This document shows positions 41,038 to 53,382 of a stretch of 64,000 nt of DNA, piece by piece. The stretch is taken from assembly GCA_002798275.1 (NCBI GenBank), contig NWQR01000001.1, positions 620,001-684,000 on the forward strand, in the 5' to 3' direction. Every line of letters begins with the position of its first letter. The first letter of the stretch is position 1. Under the pieces are notes generated by a model. The model did no database searches, was not told the origin of the DNA, and saw only the letters and a list, made by a program, of their open reading frames with translations. A program made the translations under genes and the position numbers. The DNA is from Lysobacteraceae bacterium NML08-0793 (GTDB taxonomy: Bacteria > Pseudomonadota > Gammaproteobacteria > Xanthomonadales > Xanthomonadaceae).

Positions 41038-41975
41038 AGGGTTTGCTCCAGAATCCGCCAGCACAGCTCGTCAAATTCCACGCCGATGGCGCGCGCGGCC
41101 TTGGGCACCAGCGAAGTCGCGGTCATGCCCGGCGCGGTATTGATCTCGATCAACTGCCAGCCACGCTGTTTGTCGCGCATCACGTCCACCCGGCCATAGC
41201 CGGTGCAGCCGGCGCTTTTGAATGCCTGCAATACCAGCTGTCCAAGCGCCACTTCCTGCTCGCCCTCCAGACCCGGCGTGGTGTAACGGGTGGTCTTGGA
41301 CTGATACTTGGCCTTGTAGTCGTACCACTGGCCTTCGGGCTCGATGTGGATCGAGGGCAGCGCGATATCGCCCAATACCGGCACCGAAAACTCCTCGCCA
41401 TCCACCATCTGCTCCATCAGCATCTCGCCGCCGTATTCGGCCGCGACTTGGCAGGCGAGCTCAAGATCGGCGGCCTCCAGCACCCGTGCCACGCCGACAC
41501 TGGAGCCCTCACTGGAAGGCTTTAGGAACACCGGCAGTCCCAATTCGCGGGCAGCAGCACGCACATCTTGGCCAGGCGCGATGCGCAGATAGCGCGGCGT
41601 GGGCAAGCCTTCGGCCATCCACACCTGTTTGGTACGGATTTTGTCCAGCGTCAACGCTGCGCCCAACACGCCGGTGCCGGTGCAGGGGATACCAAGTGCG
41701 GCCAGCAAGCCCTGCACCACGCCGTTTTCGCCATCACCGCCGTGCAGGATGTTGAAAACGCGATCGACCTTTTCCGTCGCAATGACTTGCAGCAGCGCCT
41801 TGACCCCATCTACCGCGAACGCCTGCACGCCGCGTGATTGCAGCGCAGCCAGCACCGCTGCACCGGAGTTCAACGAAACTTCGCGCTCGCTGCTTTCTCC
41901 GCCCAGCAGCACGGCCACACGACCAAAGTCTTTCGGGTCAGCGAGCTTCAACGCGGGCAATTGCCAGTGGCTCAT
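41034..41975 (-). CDS. ddlB: DdlB, D-alanine-D-alanine ligase
   Basis: This cytoplasmic ATP-grasp ligase makes the D-Ala-D-Ala dipeptide of the peptidoglycan stem. The 313-aa protein has [19 protein letters not shown] at the start, H-G-G-D-G-E-N-G catalytic segment, [14 protein letters not shown] loop and [10 protein letters not shown] near the end. It overlaps murC and ftsQ by four bases on either side. Confidence 0.97.
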   Translation of the reverse strand: MSHWQLPALKLADPKDFGRVAVLLGGESSEREVSLNSGAAVLAALQSRGVQAFAVDGVKALLQVIATEKVDRVFNILHGGDGENGVVQGLLAALGIPCTGTGVLGAALTLDKIRTKQVWMAEGLPTPRYLRIAPGQDVRAAARELGLPVFLKPSSEGSSVGVARVLEAADLELACQVAAEYGGEMLMEQMVDGEEFSVPVLGDIALPSIHIEPEGQWYDYKAKYQSKTTRYTTPGLEGEQEVALGQLVLQAFKSAGCTGYGRVDVMRDKQRGWQLIEINTAPGMTATSLVPKAARAIGVEFDELCWRILEQTL

Positions 41976-43426
41976 GCGGCATCTCCTGCAACTGCAAGCC
42001 CGGTTGCCGCCAAATGCTGCGAAACCGCGCCGATGTCGCCTGCGCCCATCACCAGCAGCAAGTCGCCATCGCGCAGCACGTCGGGCAATACGCCGGTCAG
42101 CTCCATAGCGCTGCCGACCACCACCGGGTCGATACGGCCACGGGTACGGATCGCGCGCGCCAGAGACTTGCCATCGGCACCGGCAATCGGTGCTTCACCG
42201 GCCGGATACACCTCGGTCAGCAGCAGCGCATCGACACTGGAAAGCACCGCGGCAAAATCATCAAACTGATCGCGGGTACGGCTGTAGCGATGCGGTTGGA
42301 ATGCCACCACCAGACGACGCTCCGGCCAGCCGCCTCGGGCGGCATCGAACACCGCCGCAAGTTCGGCCGGATGGTGGCCGTAATCATCCACCAGCATCGC
42401 GCTGCCACCACCGGGTAGCGCCAACTCGGCCAACTGATTGAAGCGGCGGCCAATACCTTTGAATTTTTCCAGCGCTGCGGCGATGGCTTCGGGCGCAATG
42501 CCCAGCTGCCAGCCGATGGCCGCAGCAGCCAGCGCGTTCTGCACATTGTGCCGACCGGGCAATGCCAGGGTCATCGGCGTTTTCGAGCCATCGGGCAGAT
42601 GCAGGTCAAAGTGCATCCGCGCGCCCTGCTGGCGTACCTGCTCGGCGCGCACTTCGGCATTTTCGGCAAAGCCGTAGGTCAGCACATGGCGCGGCGTGGC
42701 GGCGGCAAGCGTGGCGACTTCCGGATCGTCAATGCACAACACCGCCAAGCCGTAAAACGGCAGGCGATGCAAAAACTCGTTAAACGCCTGCTGCACCCTG
42801 GCAAAGTCGTTGTCGTAGTTTTCCAGATGGTCTGCATCAATATTGGTCACCACGGCAATCAGCGGGTTCAGGCGCAGAAAGCTGCCATCACTCTCGTCAG
42901 CTTCGGCTACCAGCCACTGACCATCGCCAAGCTTTGCGTTGGCTCCGGCGGCCAGCAATTGTCCGCCAATCACGAAGGTCGGGTCTTTGCCGCCTTCATG
43001 CAGCACGCTGGCCACCAGCGAAGTGGTGGTGGTTTTGCCGTGCGTCCCGGCGATGGCGATACCGCGACGGAAGCGCATCAACTCGGCCAGCATTTCGGCA
43101 CGCGGCACAATCGGGATGCGCTGCGCCCGGGCTTCCATCAGCTCCGGGTTGTCGGCGCGAATCGCCGAAGACACCACCACGCAATCGCTGCCCAGCACAT
43201 TGGCAGCGCTGTGTTCGCGGTCGATGCGCGCGCCCAGCGCCTGCAATCGGCGGGTGGCTGCATTGTCGGCGCGGTCGGAGCCGGACACTTCATATCCCAA
43301 GGTGCACAGCACTTCGGCAATGCCACTCATGCCGACCCCGCCAATGCCGACAAAATGCACGCGGCGGAAGGCTTTGGCCAAATCGCCGGGGTCTTGCAGA
43401 CGACGTTGATTGACAGTGCTCATCAT
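41972..43426 (-). CDS. murC: MurC, UDP-N-acetylmuramate-L-alanine ligase
   Basis: The first amino-acid ligase of the cytoplasmic wall pathway adds L-Ala to UDP-MurNAc. The 484-aa sequence has the N-terminal [12 protein letters not shown] and the P-loop [11 protein letters not shown] near residue 115. It ends in a ligase domain with D-D-Y-G-H-H-P. The frame is open far upstream into murG; the real start is ATG 43426 or 43423, where the murG stop overlaps as TGATG. Confidence 0.97.
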   Translation of the reverse strand: MMSTVNQRRLQDPGDLAKAFRRVHFVGIGGVGMSGIAEVLCTLGYEVSGSDRADNAATRRLQALGARIDREHSAANVLGSDCVVVSSAIRADNPELMEARAQRIPIVPRAEMLAELMRFRRGIAIAGTHGKTTTTSLVASVLHEGGKDPTFVIGGQLLAAGANAKLGDGQWLVAEADESDGSFLRLNPLIAVVTNIDADHLENYDNDFARVQQAFNEFLHRLPFYGLAVLCIDDPEVATLAAATPRHVLTYGFAENAEVRAEQVRQQGARMHFDLHLPDGSKTPMTLALPGRHNVQNALAAAAIGWQLGIAPEAIAAALEKFKGIGRRFNQLAELALPGGGSAMLVDDYGHHPAELAAVFDAARGGWPERRLVVAFQPHRYSRTRDQFDDFAAVLSSVDALLLTEVYPAGEAPIAGADGKSLARAIRTRGRIDPVVVGSAMELTGVLPDVLRDGDLLLVMGAGDIGAVSQHLAATGLAVAGDAA

Positions 43427-44511
43427 CACTTGGCCGCCTCCAGCACGGCTTCGGCCACTTGCGCAGCGGCATCGGGACGGGCGAGCTGGCGAGCCGCCTG
43501 TCCGGTGGAAAGAAGCAACGCCGGCTGCTCGGCAAAATGCGCCAGATGCTGCGCCAGTTGCGCGGCCAGTCCCTCGCCCTGCTTCACCATCAAGGCGGCC
43601 TGGCGCGACACCAGATATTCGGCATTGCGGGTCTGGTGGTCGTCCACCGCCTGCGGGAACGGCACCAGAATTGCGGCCACACCAGCAGCGCAGACTTCGG
43701 CCAGCGTCAACGCTCCGGCGCGACAAATCACCAAATCGGCCGCCTGCCAAGCCGCGGCCATATCAGCGATGAAGGCTTCCGGCTGCACCGCCACACCAGC
43801 CTCGGCATAAGCGCGACGGGTGTCCTCCAGCATTTTTTCGCCACACTGATGGCGTACCTGCCAGACATCACCGATGCCGTTTTGCGCAAGCGTGGCCAAA
43901 GCCTTCGGCACGGCTTCGTTCAGGGCGCGCGCGCCCTGACTGCCACCAATTACCAGCAGCTTCAGCGGTGCCACAGGTATCTGACTGCGCTGCGGCAGGA
44001 CGGCGATTTCCTCACGCACCGGATTGCCGACCACATATTCGCCGACAAAGGTATCGGGAAAGCCGGTCATCACCCGGTCGGCCAAGCGTGAAAGTACCCG
44101 GTTGGTCATGCCCGCCGCACGGTTTTGCTCGTGTACCAACAGCGGCACGCCCAGCAGTTTTGCCGCAAGCCCACCCGGCCCTGCGGCATAGCCGCCAAAG
44201 CTCACCACCGCGCATGGCTGCTGCGCTTTCAGAACGGCGCGTGCGGCCTTGACCGCCGCGAACAGCTTGAACGGCAGTCCGAGCAATTTGCCCAGCCCCT
44301 TGCCGCGCACCCCGCTGACGGCGATGGTGTCCATCGGAATGTCATGCGGCGGTACCAGCCGGGTTTCCATACCGCCATCGGCACCCAGCCAGCGCACCGG
44401 CACGCCGCGCTCGCGCAGCGCACGCGCCACCGCGATGCCGGGAAAAATATGCCCGCCAGTACCGCCTGCCAGAATCATCACCGGCCTGTGCTGATGTGGG
44501 TGCATGCTCAT
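43426..44511 (-). CDS. murG: MurG, lipid II-forming N-acetylglucosaminyltransferase
   Basis: MurG adds GlcNAc to lipid I at the inner face of the membrane. The 361-aa GT-B protein has the glycine loop [10 protein letters not shown] near the N-terminus, a second [10 protein letters not shown] loop, and the UDP-GlcNAc site [10 protein letters not shown]. It overlaps ftsW by four bases and abuts murC. Confidence 0.97.
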   Translation of the reverse strand: MSMHPHQHRPVMILAGGTGGHIFPGIAVARALRERGVPVRWLGADGGMETRLVPPHDIPMDTIAVSGVRGKGLGKLLGLPFKLFAAVKAARAVLKAQQPCAVVSFGGYAAGPGGLAAKLLGVPLLVHEQNRAAGMTNRVLSRLADRVMTGFPDTFVGEYVVGNPVREEIAVLPQRSQIPVAPLKLLVIGGSQGARALNEAVPKALATLAQNGIGDVWQVRHQCGEKMLEDTRRAYAEAGVAVQPEAFIADMAAAWQAADLVICRAGALTLAEVCAAGVAAILVPFPQAVDDHQTRNAEYLVSRQAALMVKQGEGLAAQLAQHLAHFAEQPALLLSTGQAARQLARPDAAAQVAEAVLEAAK

Positions 44512-45947
44512 TGTCCCGACAGGCCTCCGAATGAGGGCTCGATGCGCTGGCGCGGACTCTCACGCCGCGCGCCATTCGAGCGCGACCGCATCCACTCGCC
44601 CATGCGCTGCAACAGCGGCGCCGAGCGCACACGTCCGGGCTTGGCGGTGCGGTTTTCCACGGCATGCTTGCGCACCTCGCCCGACACCGACGCCGGGCTG
44701 GCCGACACCAGCGCCTCCGGTACGGCGACGGCCGCTTGGCTTTGCAACGCCATTTCCCGACGCAATGCCACCTGACGCTTGGCGCGCTCCAGCTCCCAAG
44801 ACACCCGCAGCAGCAAGCCCAATGCGGTAAACGTCACCAGAATGCTGGAGCCGCCAAAGGAAATCAGCGGCAGGGTCAACCCCTTGGTGGGCAGGATGCC
44901 AAGATTCACCCCGATGGAAATGAACGCCTGCATGGCAATCCACAGGGCGATGCCAAAACACAGATAGCCAGAAAAATTGCGGCGCATTTCCACGCATTGC
45001 AATCCCAGCCACAGCGCACGTCCAATCAGCAGCGCATACAGGCTGACCACCAGACAGACGCCGACAAAGCCCAGTTCTTCGGCCAGCACCGCCATGATGA
45101 AGTCGGTATAGGCTTCGGGCAGATAGTTGAGCTTTTGTACCGAGCCACCAAGACCCACGCCCCAGAACTCGCCACGCCCCACCGCCATCAGCGCATTGGT
45201 GAGCTGATAGCCATCACCGAACGGATCCTGCCAAGGATCTCTGAACGAAATCAGGCGCTGCATACGATAAGGCTCCAGCAGGATGAACAGGCCGAGCAGG
45301 GGCAGCAACAACACCGCTGGCATAATCATCCGCGGCATGTTCACCCCACCCAGAACCAGCATCCCGGCGGTAATCGCCAGCACCAATGCGGTGGTGCCGA
45401 AATCCTTGTGAATCAGCAGCAAAAGCAGCGACAACGATAGCGACACGGTGAATGCCTTCAGCATCGACAGCCACGAGCCTTTGACCTCATCGGAGAACCG
45501 CGCCAAATAGCTGGCCAGCCAGACAATCATGATGAGCTTGATGGCTTCTGCCGGCTGGAAACCAATCGGCCCCAGATTCACCCAGCGACGCGCGCCTTTC
45601 ACGGTATGCCCAAGCCCCGGCACCAATACCAGCAGCAGCAGCAGCGCACCGATAATCGGCAGCCATTTGCCGTATTGCTCTAGTTGGCGGATATCGCTGC
45701 GATACATCAACAGCAGCATCAGCAGCACGCCGACCACCACATAGGCAACGTGGCGATAGAAGTAATACAGCGGCGCGAGATTACGGCTTTCGGCTACCGC
45801 CAAAGAACTGGATGCGACCATCACCAGACCGACCGAAACCAGCGCGAACACGCACAGCAGCAGCCAGCCGTCAAAGCGACCGACAATCGCATCCAGACGA
45901 ATCGCCTGGCGCTCTGCGTTGATGCTGCTCTGATAACGTCCGTCCAT
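44508..45947 (-). CDS. ftsW: FtsW, septal peptidoglycan polymerase (SEDS)
   Basis: This ten-helix inner-membrane glycosyltransferase works with FtsI to build the septum. The 479-aa protein contains K-G-A-R-R-W, P-A-E-A-I-K-L, the catalytic-Asp region Y-T-D-F-I-M-A-V-L-A-E-E-L-G, and P-T-K-G-L-T-L-P near the end. The C-terminal cytoplasmic tail (about 400-479) is longer than in E. coli (414 aa) and Arg/Ser/Ala-rich. The start overlaps the mraY stop as TGATG, so murD, usually between them, is absent. Confidence 0.96.
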   Translation of the reverse strand: MDGRYQSSINAERQAIRLDAIVGRFDGWLLLCVFALVSVGLVMVASSSLAVAESRNLAPLYYFYRHVAYVVVGVLLMLLLMYRSDIRQLEQYGKWLPIIGALLLLLVLVPGLGHTVKGARRWVNLGPIGFQPAEAIKLIMIVWLASYLARFSDEVKGSWLSMLKAFTVSLSLSLLLLLIHKDFGTTALVLAITAGMLVLGGVNMPRMIMPAVLLLPLLGLFILLEPYRMQRLISFRDPWQDPFGDGYQLTNALMAVGRGEFWGVGLGGSVQKLNYLPEAYTDFIMAVLAEELGFVGVCLVVSLYALLIGRALWLGLQCVEMRRNFSGYLCFGIALWIAMQAFISIGVNLGILPTKGLTLPLISFGGSSILVTFTALGLLLRVSWELERAKRQVALRREMALQSQAAVAVPEALVSASPASVSGEVRKHAVENRTAKPGRVRSAPLLQRMGEWMRSRSNGARRESPRQRIEPSFGGLSGQ

Positions 45948-47035
45948 CAGCGCACCTTCAGCGTCGCAAGGCCGATCAGCACCAGCACCACGGCGATAAT
46001 CCAGAAGCGCACGATGACCCGCGGCTCGGGCCAGCCTTTCAGCTCGAAATGGTGATGAATCGGCGCCATGCGGAATACCCGCTTGCCGGTGAGCTTGAAG
46101 CTCGCCACCTGAATCATCACCGAGAGCGTTTCAATCACGAACAGCCCGCCCATGATGACCAGCACCAGCTCCTGGCGGACAATCACCGCCAGCGTGCCCA
46201 GCACCGCACCAAGCGCCAGTGCGCCGATATCGCCCATGAACACCATCGCCGGATAAGTGTTGAACCACAGAAAACCCAGCCCCGCCCCGGCAATCGCCGC
46301 ACAAATGATGAGCAGTTCGCCCGCCCCCGGCACCGCCGGGATTTGCAGATAGCGGGCAAACTCGGCATGGCCGGAGGCGTAGGCAAATACACCCAGCGCG
46401 CAGGCCACCATCACCGTCGGCATGATCGCAAGCCCGTCCAGACCGTCGGTGAGATTGACCGCATTGGAAAAACCCACGATCCAAAAATAAGCAATCGCCA
46501 CAAAGCTGATACTGGCCAGCGGCAAGGCCACTGACTTGAACAGCGGCACATAAAACGTGGTCGCTGTCGGCACATCGGCATACAGATACAGATACAGCGC
46601 CGCGCCCAGCCCCAGCACCGATTGCAGTGCGTACTTGGTGCGCGAGCGCATCCCGTTGGGATCGCGCTTGACGATTTTGATCCAGTCATCCCACCAGCCG
46701 ATGGCGCCAAAACCCACCATCACCGCCAGCACCACCCAGACATATTTGTTGCGCAAATCCGCCCACAACAGCACCGCAGCCAGAATGCTGATCAGAATCA
46801 GCGCCCCGCCCATGGTTGGCGTACCGGCCTTGGAAAAATGCGATTGCGGCCCGTCGGTACGAATCGGCTGACCACCGGACTTGAGCGATGCCAGATAGCG
46901 AATCACCGCAGGGCCCCACCACAGCGACAGGCCGAGCGCGGTCAGCGCCGAAAGAATGGCGCGGAAGGTGAGATAACCAAACAAGCCAAAATGGCTCTGC
47001 AACTGCTCAAGCCAACGGGTCAATTCAAGCAGCAT
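45947..47035 (-). CDS. mraY: MraY, phospho-N-acetylmuramoyl-pentapeptide transferase
   Basis: MraY transfers phospho-MurNAc-pentapeptide to undecaprenyl phosphate to give lipid I. The 362-aa, ten-helix protein shows G-T-P-T-M-G-G, the catalytic Asp pair in [17 protein letters not shown] and the histidine loop P-I-H-H-H-F-E-L. It overlaps murF by 11 bases and ftsW by one. Confidence 0.97.
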   Translation of the reverse strand: MLLELTRWLEQLQSHFGLFGYLTFRAILSALTALGLSLWWGPAVIRYLASLKSGGQPIRTDGPQSHFSKAGTPTMGGALILISILAAVLLWADLRNKYVWVVLAVMVGFGAIGWWDDWIKIVKRDPNGMRSRTKYALQSVLGLGAALYLYLYADVPTATTFYVPLFKSVALPLASISFVAIAYFWIVGFSNAVNLTDGLDGLAIMPTVMVACALGVFAYASGHAEFARYLQIPAVPGAGELLIICAAIAGAGLGFLWFNTYPAMVFMGDIGALALGAVLGTLAVIVRQELVLVIMGGLFVIETLSVMIQVASFKLTGKRVFRMAPIHHHFELKGWPEPRVIVRFWIIAVVLVLIGLATLKVR

Positions 47036-48389
47036 CGGTTTTTTCTCCTTGCAGCAACGTGACGACGCGATCCATCGCGCTGCCGCGCGAACCTTTCACC
47101 AATACCCGCACATCGGCCTGCAAATCGTTTTGCAAGGCCGCGGCCAGTGCTTCGTGGCTTGCAAACAGCCGGGCATTCTCGCCAAACGCCGCGACCGCTT
47201 GTGCGCTCAATTCACCCAGCGCGTACAGCCGTTTGATGCCGGCCGCACGCGCGCGCTGACCAGCTTCGGCATGCAGACGGGACGCATCGGCACCCAGCTC
47301 ACGCATGTCGCCAAGCACCAGCCAGGCCTCGTTGCCGGAAGCGGCCAGCGTGTCGATGGCCGCCCCCAGCGAGCCGGGATTGGCGTTATAGCTGTCATCG
47401 ATCAGCCAGGCACCACCAGCCAGACGCTGCGCGGCCAGCCGTCCGGCAACCGGGCGTGCAGACTCAAGCCCAGCCTTGACATGCGCCAGCGAAACCCCAG
47501 CAGCCAGCGCCATGCTGGCGGCAGCCAGTGCATTGCCGATGTTGTGGCGACCGGCCAAGGCCAGTGTGATATCCACTTCGCCCTGCGGACAAACCAGACG
47601 GAAGCGACTGCCATCGGTGCTGCTTTGGATGTTGTCCGCACGCACATCGGCGCTGGCCTCAAGACCAAAGCGCAACACTTTGTGATTGCCCGCACGGGCG
47701 ACAAAGTATTCGGCAAAGGCATCATCGGCATTGATGATCGCCGTGCCGCCTGCGCGCAAATCGTCGTACACCGCTGCCTTGGTATCGGCAATCCCCAGCA
47801 GGCTGCCCATGCGCTCAAGATGCGCCGGGGCGATATTGTTGACCAGCGCCACATCCGGCGCGGCTACGGCAGTCAACCAAGCGATATCGCCCGGCTGCCC
47901 GGCACCCATTTCATACACCGCGTACTGGCTGTCCTCCGGCGTGCCAATCACAGTCAACGGCAAGCCTATTTCGTTATTCAAATTGCCCGGTGTGGCATGA
48001 GTGCGGCCGACCTGTTGCAAAATCGCCGCAAGCAGCGTTTTGACACTGGTTTTGCCATTGCTGCCGGTGATGGCAAAGGCTTTCAGATGGCGGGCGCGAT
48101 GCAGGCCACGGGCGATGTCGGCCAGCGCCGTCTGCGTGTTGTCCACCACGATTTGCGGCAGGTCGATAGCCAGCTCACGGCTGACCAACGCCGCGCGCGC
48201 GCCTTCGAGCATGGCCTTTTCCACATGGTCATGACCGTCGAAGTTCTCGCCCTTCAGCGCCACGAACAACACTTGCCCCTGCGGCAGCTTGCGGCTGTCG
48301 GTAGCGATGGCCTGCACTTCCAGCGTCGCATCACCCAATACCCGCCCATGGGCAAGTTCTGCGATTTGCGCGAGCGTCATCGGTTTCAT
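47025..48389 (-). CDS. murF: MurF, UDP-MurNAc-tripeptide-D-alanyl-D-alanine ligase
   Basis: MurF adds D-Ala-D-Ala (made by DdlB) to the tripeptide. The 454-aa Mur ligase has an N-terminal substrate domain (about 1-90), the P-loop [11 protein letters not shown] and the central-domain [10 protein letters not shown]. The C-terminal part holds D-D-S-Y-N-A-N-P and L-G-D-M-R-E-L-G. It overlaps murE by four bases. Confidence 0.97.
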   Translation of the reverse strand: MKPMTLAQIAELAHGRVLGDATLEVQAIATDSRKLPQGQVLFVALKGENFDGHDHVEKAMLEGARAALVSRELAIDLPQIVVDNTQTALADIARGLHRARHLKAFAITGSNGKTSVKTLLAAILQQVGRTHATPGNLNNEIGLPLTVIGTPEDSQYAVYEMGAGQPGDIAWLTAVAAPDVALVNNIAPAHLERMGSLLGIADTKAAVYDDLRAGGTAIINADDAFAEYFVARAGNHKVLRFGLEASADVRADNIQSSTDGSRFRLVCPQGEVDITLALAGRHNIGNALAAASMALAAGVSLAHVKAGLESARPVAGRLAAQRLAGGAWLIDDSYNANPGSLGAAIDTLAASGNEAWLVLGDMRELGADASRLHAEAGQRARAAGIKRLYALGELSAQAVAAFGENARLFASHEALAAALQNDLQADVRVLVKGSRGSAMDRVVTLLQGEKTDAA

Positions 48390-49858
48390 CCGCGCGCCTC
48401 CAGCGCTGCACGCGCCACCGCCAAATCATCAAAATCATGCTTCACGCCACAGATGTCCTGATAGGTTTCGTGCCCCTTGCCTGCAATCAGCACGATGTCA
48501 TCGGCTCCGGCATCGGCAACAGCCCGGCCAATCGCCTGGCGGCGGTCGCGCTCGACCTGCACGTTTTGCATGGATTCAAAGCCCGCCAGAATATCGGCGA
48601 CGATGCCATCTCCATCCTCGCCACGCGGGTTGTCGTCGGTTACATAAACCTGCTCCGACAGGCGCTCGGCAATCGCGGCCATTTGCGGACGCTTGCCACG
48701 GTCGCGCTCGCCACCGCAGCCAAATACGCAAATCAGCCGCCCCTGCAGATGCGCACGCAAGGATTGCAGCGCCTGCTCCAACGGATCGGGCTTATGCGAA
48801 TAGTCCACCACCACCAGTGGCAGACGTCCATCGCCGCCCAGCCGGTTCATACGCCCGGCCACCGGCGCAAGCCGCGGCAGGATGGCGAGAATCTCCTCGA
48901 ACGCATGCCCTCTGGTATGCAGTACGGCCGCCACCGAGAGCAAGTTGTCGATATTGAAACGGCCAAGCAGCGGTGATTGCACCCCGGCTGTCTGCGTGCC
49001 AATCCGCAAATCAAAGCGAATGCCGCGCGCGTTCAGCTCGATGCCGCTTGCCGCCACTTCGGCCGTGGCGGCATTGCCGGCGGAAATACCGATGCCACGC
49101 ACCGTCGTCGGCAGCGCAGCCAACAGTTGCGCGCCATACGCATCGTCGATATTGATGACTGCCGCCTGCAAGCCCTGGCGCTGGAACAGCCGTGCCTTGG
49201 CCGCGCCGTAAGCGGCCATGTCGCCGTGATAATCCAGATGATCTCGGGTGAGATTGGTGAATACGGCGATGTCGTAATGCACCCCGTCCACACGCCCCTG
49301 ATCGAGCGCGTGCGAGCTGACTTCCATCGCCACCACACGAGCACCGGCATCACGCAAATCGGCCAGCATTTGGTGCATTGGCAGCACCAATGGCGTGGTG
49401 AAGCCGGTCGCCACCTCTTGACCATGCAGCCCCACGCCCAGCGTGCCAATGGTGCCGCAGCGCTCGCCCAGAAGCTCGAAGGCCTGCGCCAGCATCTGTA
49501 CGGTGGATGTTTTGCCGCTGGTGCCAGTTACGCCCACCATCGTCAGCGCATGCGAAGGCGCGCCATGAAAGGCGTTGCCCATCTGCCCCAAGCGTGCCCG
49601 CAAACCGGGCACGGCGATGGCATCGGCAGGCGCTGGCAAATCCGCAGGCGCAGGCGGCTCGAACAACACCGCTGCCGCGCCACGGGCGCGCGCCTGCTGG
49701 ACAAACCCAAGCCCATGCGCACCGAAACCGGCAATGGCGACAAAGGCATCGCCCGGCTGCACCTCGCGGCTGTCCATCACCAGCCCGGTTACGGCAAGAT
49801 CGGTCGGGATACCGGCCACATCCGGCAACAAATCCGCCAGCAACATCTTCTGCTTCAT
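48386..49858 (-). CDS. murE: MurE, UDP-MurNAc-L-Ala-D-Glu-meso-diaminopimelate ligase
   Basis: MurE adds the third stem residue. The 490-aa protein has the P-loop [12 protein letters not shown], the lysine-carbamate region and [11 protein letters not shown]. The C-terminal specificity loop reads D-N-P-R-G-E-D, the DNPR motif typical of enzymes that use meso-diaminopimelate rather than lysine. Overlaps of four bases tie it to ftsI and murF. Confidence 0.97.
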   Translation of the reverse strand: MKQKMLLADLLPDVAGIPTDLAVTGLVMDSREVQPGDAFVAIAGFGAHGLGFVQQARARGAAAVLFEPPAPADLPAPADAIAVPGLRARLGQMGNAFHGAPSHALTMVGVTGTSGKTSTVQMLAQAFELLGERCGTIGTLGVGLHGQEVATGFTTPLVLPMHQMLADLRDAGARVVAMEVSSHALDQGRVDGVHYDIAVFTNLTRDHLDYHGDMAAYGAAKARLFQRQGLQAAVINIDDAYGAQLLAALPTTVRGIGISAGNAATAEVAASGIELNARGIRFDLRIGTQTAGVQSPLLGRFNIDNLLSVAAVLHTRGHAFEEILAILPRLAPVAGRMNRLGGDGRLPLVVVDYSHKPDPLEQALQSLRAHLQGRLICVFGCGGERDRGKRPQMAAIAERLSEQVYVTDDNPRGEDGDGIVADILAGFESMQNVQVERDRRQAIGRAVADAGADDIVLIAGKGHETYQDICGVKHDFDDLAVARAALEARG

Positions 49859-51681
49859 GGCCGGCTCTCCAAAGGTTCGGGCAAGGGGGCAGGCAGCGCC
49901 GTCGCTGCCCTGGCATCGGCTACCGCAGTCGCCGGTGCCGTTCTTGCCGGGCTGGCCTTTTGCTGGGCGGCAATCCAGCTTTCGATATCGTCCGGCGGCA
50001 CATCCATCAGTCGCAATGTGCCTTCCATCACGTTGCGAAACACCGGCGCCGAAACCAAACCGCCGTAATAGCCCTTGCTAGGATCGGGATCATCCACTGC
50101 CACCACCATCGCGTAGCGCGGATTTTCCACCGGCACAAGACCGGCAAAATACGCCACATAGCGGCGCGAATACCCGCCGCCACTGGCCTTGCGCGCGGTG
50201 CCGGTCTTGCCGGCCACGTGATAGCCCAGAATTGCCGCTTGAGTGGCAGTGCCGCCCGGCTCGGTCACGGTCTGCATCATCCGCACCACCGTACGGGCGA
50301 TTTCCGGGTCAAGCACTTGGCGATGCTCGTTTTGCTGTCCCTTGATGAAGGTCGGCCGAATCGCCACGCCATCATTGCCGAGCGTGGCATAGGCATGCAC
50401 GATTTGCATCGGCGTAACATTCAGCGCATAGCCATAGGACATGGTCTGCTTGCTGGTGCCATCCCAGCGCGCTGGCTCGCGCAGCAATCCGGCAGCCTCA
50501 CCGGGAAAGCCAATGCCGGTGCGCTGCCCATAGCCGAACTTGTGCAGAAAATCGTAAAACTGCTGATTGCTAAGCCGCCGTGCAATCAGCGCCATGCCGA
50601 CGTTCGAGCTTTTCTGGATAAGCCCGGTCGTCGTCAAGGTACCGTAATTGCGGGTATCGCTGGTGCGATAACCGCCGTTGGCAATCCAGCCGGGGCTGGT
50701 ATTGAAAGTGGAATTGGCGCCAATCACGCCAGCTTCAAGCCCCGCCGCCACGGTCAGCGGTTTGATGGTGGAGCCAGGCTCCAGCAAGTCGGTCAGGGCA
50801 CGATTGCGATGCGCCTCGCGGCTGGCAGTGCCGACATTGTTCGGATTAAACGAGGGCAAATTGGCCATCGCCAGCACTTCGCCATTACGCACGTCCAGCA
50901 CCACTGCCGAGCCACTGACCGCTCCGCTTTTTTCGATCATCGCCTTCAGTTCGCGATAGGTCAGATACTGGATACGCCGATCCAGCGTCAGCGTTACGTC
51001 CTTGCCCGGCTCAGCTGCACGCAACAGATCCACATGCTCGACGAAACGGCCACGGTTATCACGAATCACGCGCTTCAGACCCGGCTTGCCACGCAGCCAG
51101 TCATCCAGCGCCAGCTCCACGCCCTCCTGGCCTTGGTCGTCGATATTGGTAAAGCCAAGCACATGCGCAAACGCCTCACCCTGCGGATAGAAGCGACGGA
51201 ACTCGCGCTGGGAATACACCCCCGGCACACCCAGCGCCCGTACCCGTTCGGCCAGCGCCGGATTGGCACGCCGCTTCACCCACAAAAACTCCTTGTCCGC
51301 ACGCTCGGCGATATTGCGCGCCAGCGAATCCGGATTGACCTCCAGCACTTCGGCCAGACGACGGATGCCCTGCGGGTTTTTCGACAAGTCCTGCGGATTC
51401 ACCCAGATCGATTCCACCGGGGTTGAAACGGCCAGCGGCTCGCCGTTGCGGTCGGTAATCATGCCGCGAACCGCTGCAATCTCCACATCGCGCTGGAAAC
51501 GCTCATCCCCCTGCGCCTGATAAAACTCGTTGTCCACCAACTGCAACCAGGCCGCACGCGCCACCAAGGTAAACCCTGCGGCGATCAATACACCGCCAAC
51601 CAGCAGCACACGCATACGCACATTGAAGCCGCCCGCATGACGGGTCGCAGCTGCCGGACGACGGGCACGACGATGGTTCAT
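49855..51681 (-). CDS. ftsI: FtsI (PBP3), septal peptidoglycan transpeptidase
   Basis: This class B penicillin-binding protein cross-links septal wall with FtsW. The 608-aa protein has one N-terminal membrane helix (about 24-46), the dimerisation/pedestal domain, and a transpeptidase domain with catalytic S-T-I-K (P-G-S-T-I-K-P), S-S-N and K-T-G-T boxes. The C-terminal 40 residues form a Pro/Ala-rich periplasmic tail. It is overlapped by ftsL and murE. Confidence 0.97.
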   Translation of the reverse strand: MNHRRARRPAAATRHAGGFNVRMRVLLVGGVLIAAGFTLVARAAWLQLVDNEFYQAQGDERFQRDVEIAAVRGMITDRNGEPLAVSTPVESIWVNPQDLSKNPQGIRRLAEVLEVNPDSLARNIAERADKEFLWVKRRANPALAERVRALGVPGVYSQREFRRFYPQGEAFAHVLGFTNIDDQGQEGVELALDDWLRGKPGLKRVIRDNRGRFVEHVDLLRAAEPGKDVTLTLDRRIQYLTYRELKAMIEKSGAVSGSAVVLDVRNGEVLAMANLPSFNPNNVGTASREAHRNRALTDLLEPGSTIKPLTVAAGLEAGVIGANSTFNTSPGWIANGGYRTSDTRNYGTLTTTGLIQKSSNVGMALIARRLSNQQFYDFLHKFGYGQRTGIGFPGEAAGLLREPARWDGTSKQTMSYGYALNVTPMQIVHAYATLGNDGVAIRPTFIKGQQNEHRQVLDPEIARTVVRMMQTVTEPGGTATQAAILGYHVAGKTGTARKASGGGYSRRYVAYFAGLVPVENPRYAMVVAVDDPDPSKGYYGGLVSAPVFRNVMEGTLRLMDVPPDDIESWIAAQQKASPARTAPATAVADARAATALPAPLPEPLESRP

Positions 51682-51941
51682 GGCCGCACCACCACGATTT
51701 CATGCGCCTGTGGCGCCAGCATGCCAAGGCGCTCACGCGCCACCCGATCAATCAACGTGCTTTCGGCATAAGTGGCTTGTTCAAGCTGCAATTGCTTGAA
51801 CTCAAGCTCCAGCTCATCGCGCACCTTTTCCAGCTTGACCAGCTCGACAAACAGCAGCCGATGCCGATGGCGCAACAGCGCCTCGCCCACCGCCGTGGCG
51901 ATACAAGCAACCAGCAGCAAAACCAGCAAAAGACGCATCAT
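51678..51941 (-). CDS. ftsL: FtsL, small bitopic divisome protein
   Basis: The protein (87 aa) has a membrane helix at residues 2-20 and a periplasmic leucine-zipper-like coiled coil ([13 protein letters not shown] onwards). FtsL joins FtsB and FtsQ to activate FtsWI. It lacks most of the cytoplasmic tail of E. coli FtsL (121 aa), as is common in this order. Its identity rests on position and topology. Confidence 0.9.
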   Translation of the reverse strand: MMRLLLVLLLVACIATAVGEALLRHRHRLLFVELVKLEKVRDELELEFKQLQLEQATYAESTLIDRVARERLGMLAPQAHEIVVVRP

Positions 51942-52888
51942 GCCTGCGCCTCCCCGAGCTTTTCGGCCACCCGCAGCACGGCGCTGCGCGCACGCGGATT
52001 GGCGCGATTTTCTTCATCATCGGCCTTGATGGCCGCGCCCACCAGCTTCAGGCTGGGCGTGAATGTCTGCATTTGCGGACGTCGCCGATCGCCCGGCGGC
52101 GCTTTCGCCTTGCCTGCCATGAACTGCTTGACGATGCGATCTTCCAGCGAATGAAAGCTGATCACGGCAAGCCGCCCATTCGGCCGCAGCGCATCATGCG
52201 CGGCGGCAAGACCGGTTTCCAGATCCTGCAATTCCCGATTGACATGGATGCGAATGGCCTGAAAGCTGCGCGTGGCCGGATGGCTGCTGTCTTTACCGCG
52301 CGGCACTTGGGCGGCGATGACCTCGGCCAGATCCAGCGTGCGCAGAAACGGTTTTTGCGCACGCCGCGCAACGATGGCACGGGCAATGCGGCGGCTCATG
52401 CGCTCTTCGCCATAGCGCCACAGCACCTCGGCGATTTCGTGTTCACTCGCATCTGCCAGCCATTCGGCAGCGCTTTGACCCGCATGTTGATTCATGCGCA
52501 TGTCCAGCGGGCCGTCTTTGTTGAAGGAAAACCCGCGCTCAGCCACATCCAACTGCGGCGAGGACACGCCAAGGTCGAACAGCACGCCATCAAGACCTTC
52601 GGCAGTCGCCGACCACTGCCCCAGTTCGGCAAAGCTGCCGTGATGGATAAGCACCCGAGAATCATCGGCAAAACGTGTCTTGGCCGCTTCAATCGCGGTC
52701 ATGTCCTTGTCCATCAGCAGCAATTTGCCACCAGCGCCCAGTTGCGCCAGCACCCCGGCAGCATGACCGCCCCGACCGAAAGTGCCGTCCAGATACACGC
52801 CATCGGCTTTGATGGCCAAACCCGCCAGCACCGGCTGATACAACACCGGCACATGGGCGGACAATTTGTTGTCCGCCGCGCCCATCAC
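51938..52888 (-). CDS. rsmH: RsmH (MraW), 16S rRNA (cytosine(1402)-N4)-methyltransferase
   Basis: RsmH methylates N4 of C1402 in the ribosomal P site. The 316-aa protein shows [12 protein letters not shown] (SAM motif I, about 32-43), the linked [10 protein letters not shown] motif and S-F-H-S-L-E-D-R near the C-terminus. It may start at either of two adjacent ATG codons (52888 or 52885). It overlaps mraZ by four bases. Confidence 0.96.
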   Translation of the reverse strand: MMGAADNKLSAHVPVLYQPVLAGLAIKADGVYLDGTFGRGGHAAGVLAQLGAGGKLLLMDKDMTAIEAAKTRFADDSRVLIHHGSFAELGQWSATAEGLDGVLFDLGVSSPQLDVAERGFSFNKDGPLDMRMNQHAGQSAAEWLADASEHEIAEVLWRYGEERMSRRIARAIVARRAQKPFLRTLDLAEVIAAQVPRGKDSSHPATRSFQAIRIHVNRELQDLETGLAAAHDALRPNGRLAVISFHSLEDRIVKQFMAGKAKAPPGDRRRPQMQTFTPSLKLVGAAIKADDEENRANPRARSAVLRVAEKLGEAQA

Positions 52889-53334
52889 AACTCCAACCCC
52901 AGCAATTCTTCGCTGTCCATATCCTCATCGGACAGCGTCTGGTTGATTTGCGCGGCATGCGCTTCCACGCTCCACAGCTCGAATTTTTCGCCCATGCCGA
53001 CCAGCACTGCGCGGCGGTCAATCCCCACGGCACTGCGATGGCTGGCCGGAATACTGATGCGCGCACTGCCATCGAGCGCTTGGAGGCTGGCCGAGCCGAC
53101 CAGCTTCAATTGCAATTGACGGGAAGATTTCTTCGCCCGCGGCAAAGCATTCACCTGGTCGCGCAGTTTTTCCCAAGCATCCTGCGGATAGATGTATAGC
53201 GACCCGGCCTCAAACGGGTTGTAAGTCACCACCAAACGCCCACCACATACCGCACCGACCTGCTCACGGAAGCAAGTCGGAATGGTCAGACGGCCTTTAT
53301 CGTCTAGGGTTATGGCGGTTTCACCCTGGAACAT
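52885..53334 (-). CDS. mraZ: MraZ, transcriptional regulator of the dcw cluster
   Basis: MraZ (149 aa) is an AbrB/SpoVT-like DNA-binding protein that forms ring oligomers. Two copies of the D-x3-R signature are seen: D-D-K-G-R-L-T-I-P (residues 12-20) and D-G-S-A-R-I-S-I-P in the second half. It represses its own promoter in E. coli. A set of matching binding boxes lies about 50 bases upstream here. Confidence 0.96.
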   Translation of the reverse strand: MFQGETAITLDDKGRLTIPTCFREQVGAVCGGRLVVTYNPFEAGSLYIYPQDAWEKLRDQVNALPRAKKSSRQLQLKLVGSASLQALDGSARISIPASHRSAVGIDRRAVLVGMGEKFELWSVEAHAAQINQTLSDEDMDSEELLGLEL

Positions 53335-53382
53335 GGGCGTGGCAAAAGCTCCGGATTTCGGGGGACTTGGATGAGCAAAATA

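Noticed and set aside
43427-43750. A longer murC reading frame extending into murG
   Set aside because: The extra residues fall inside the conserved murG sequence. MurC family members start at H-F-V-G-I-G-G, just after the ATG near 43426, where stop and start codons overlap.
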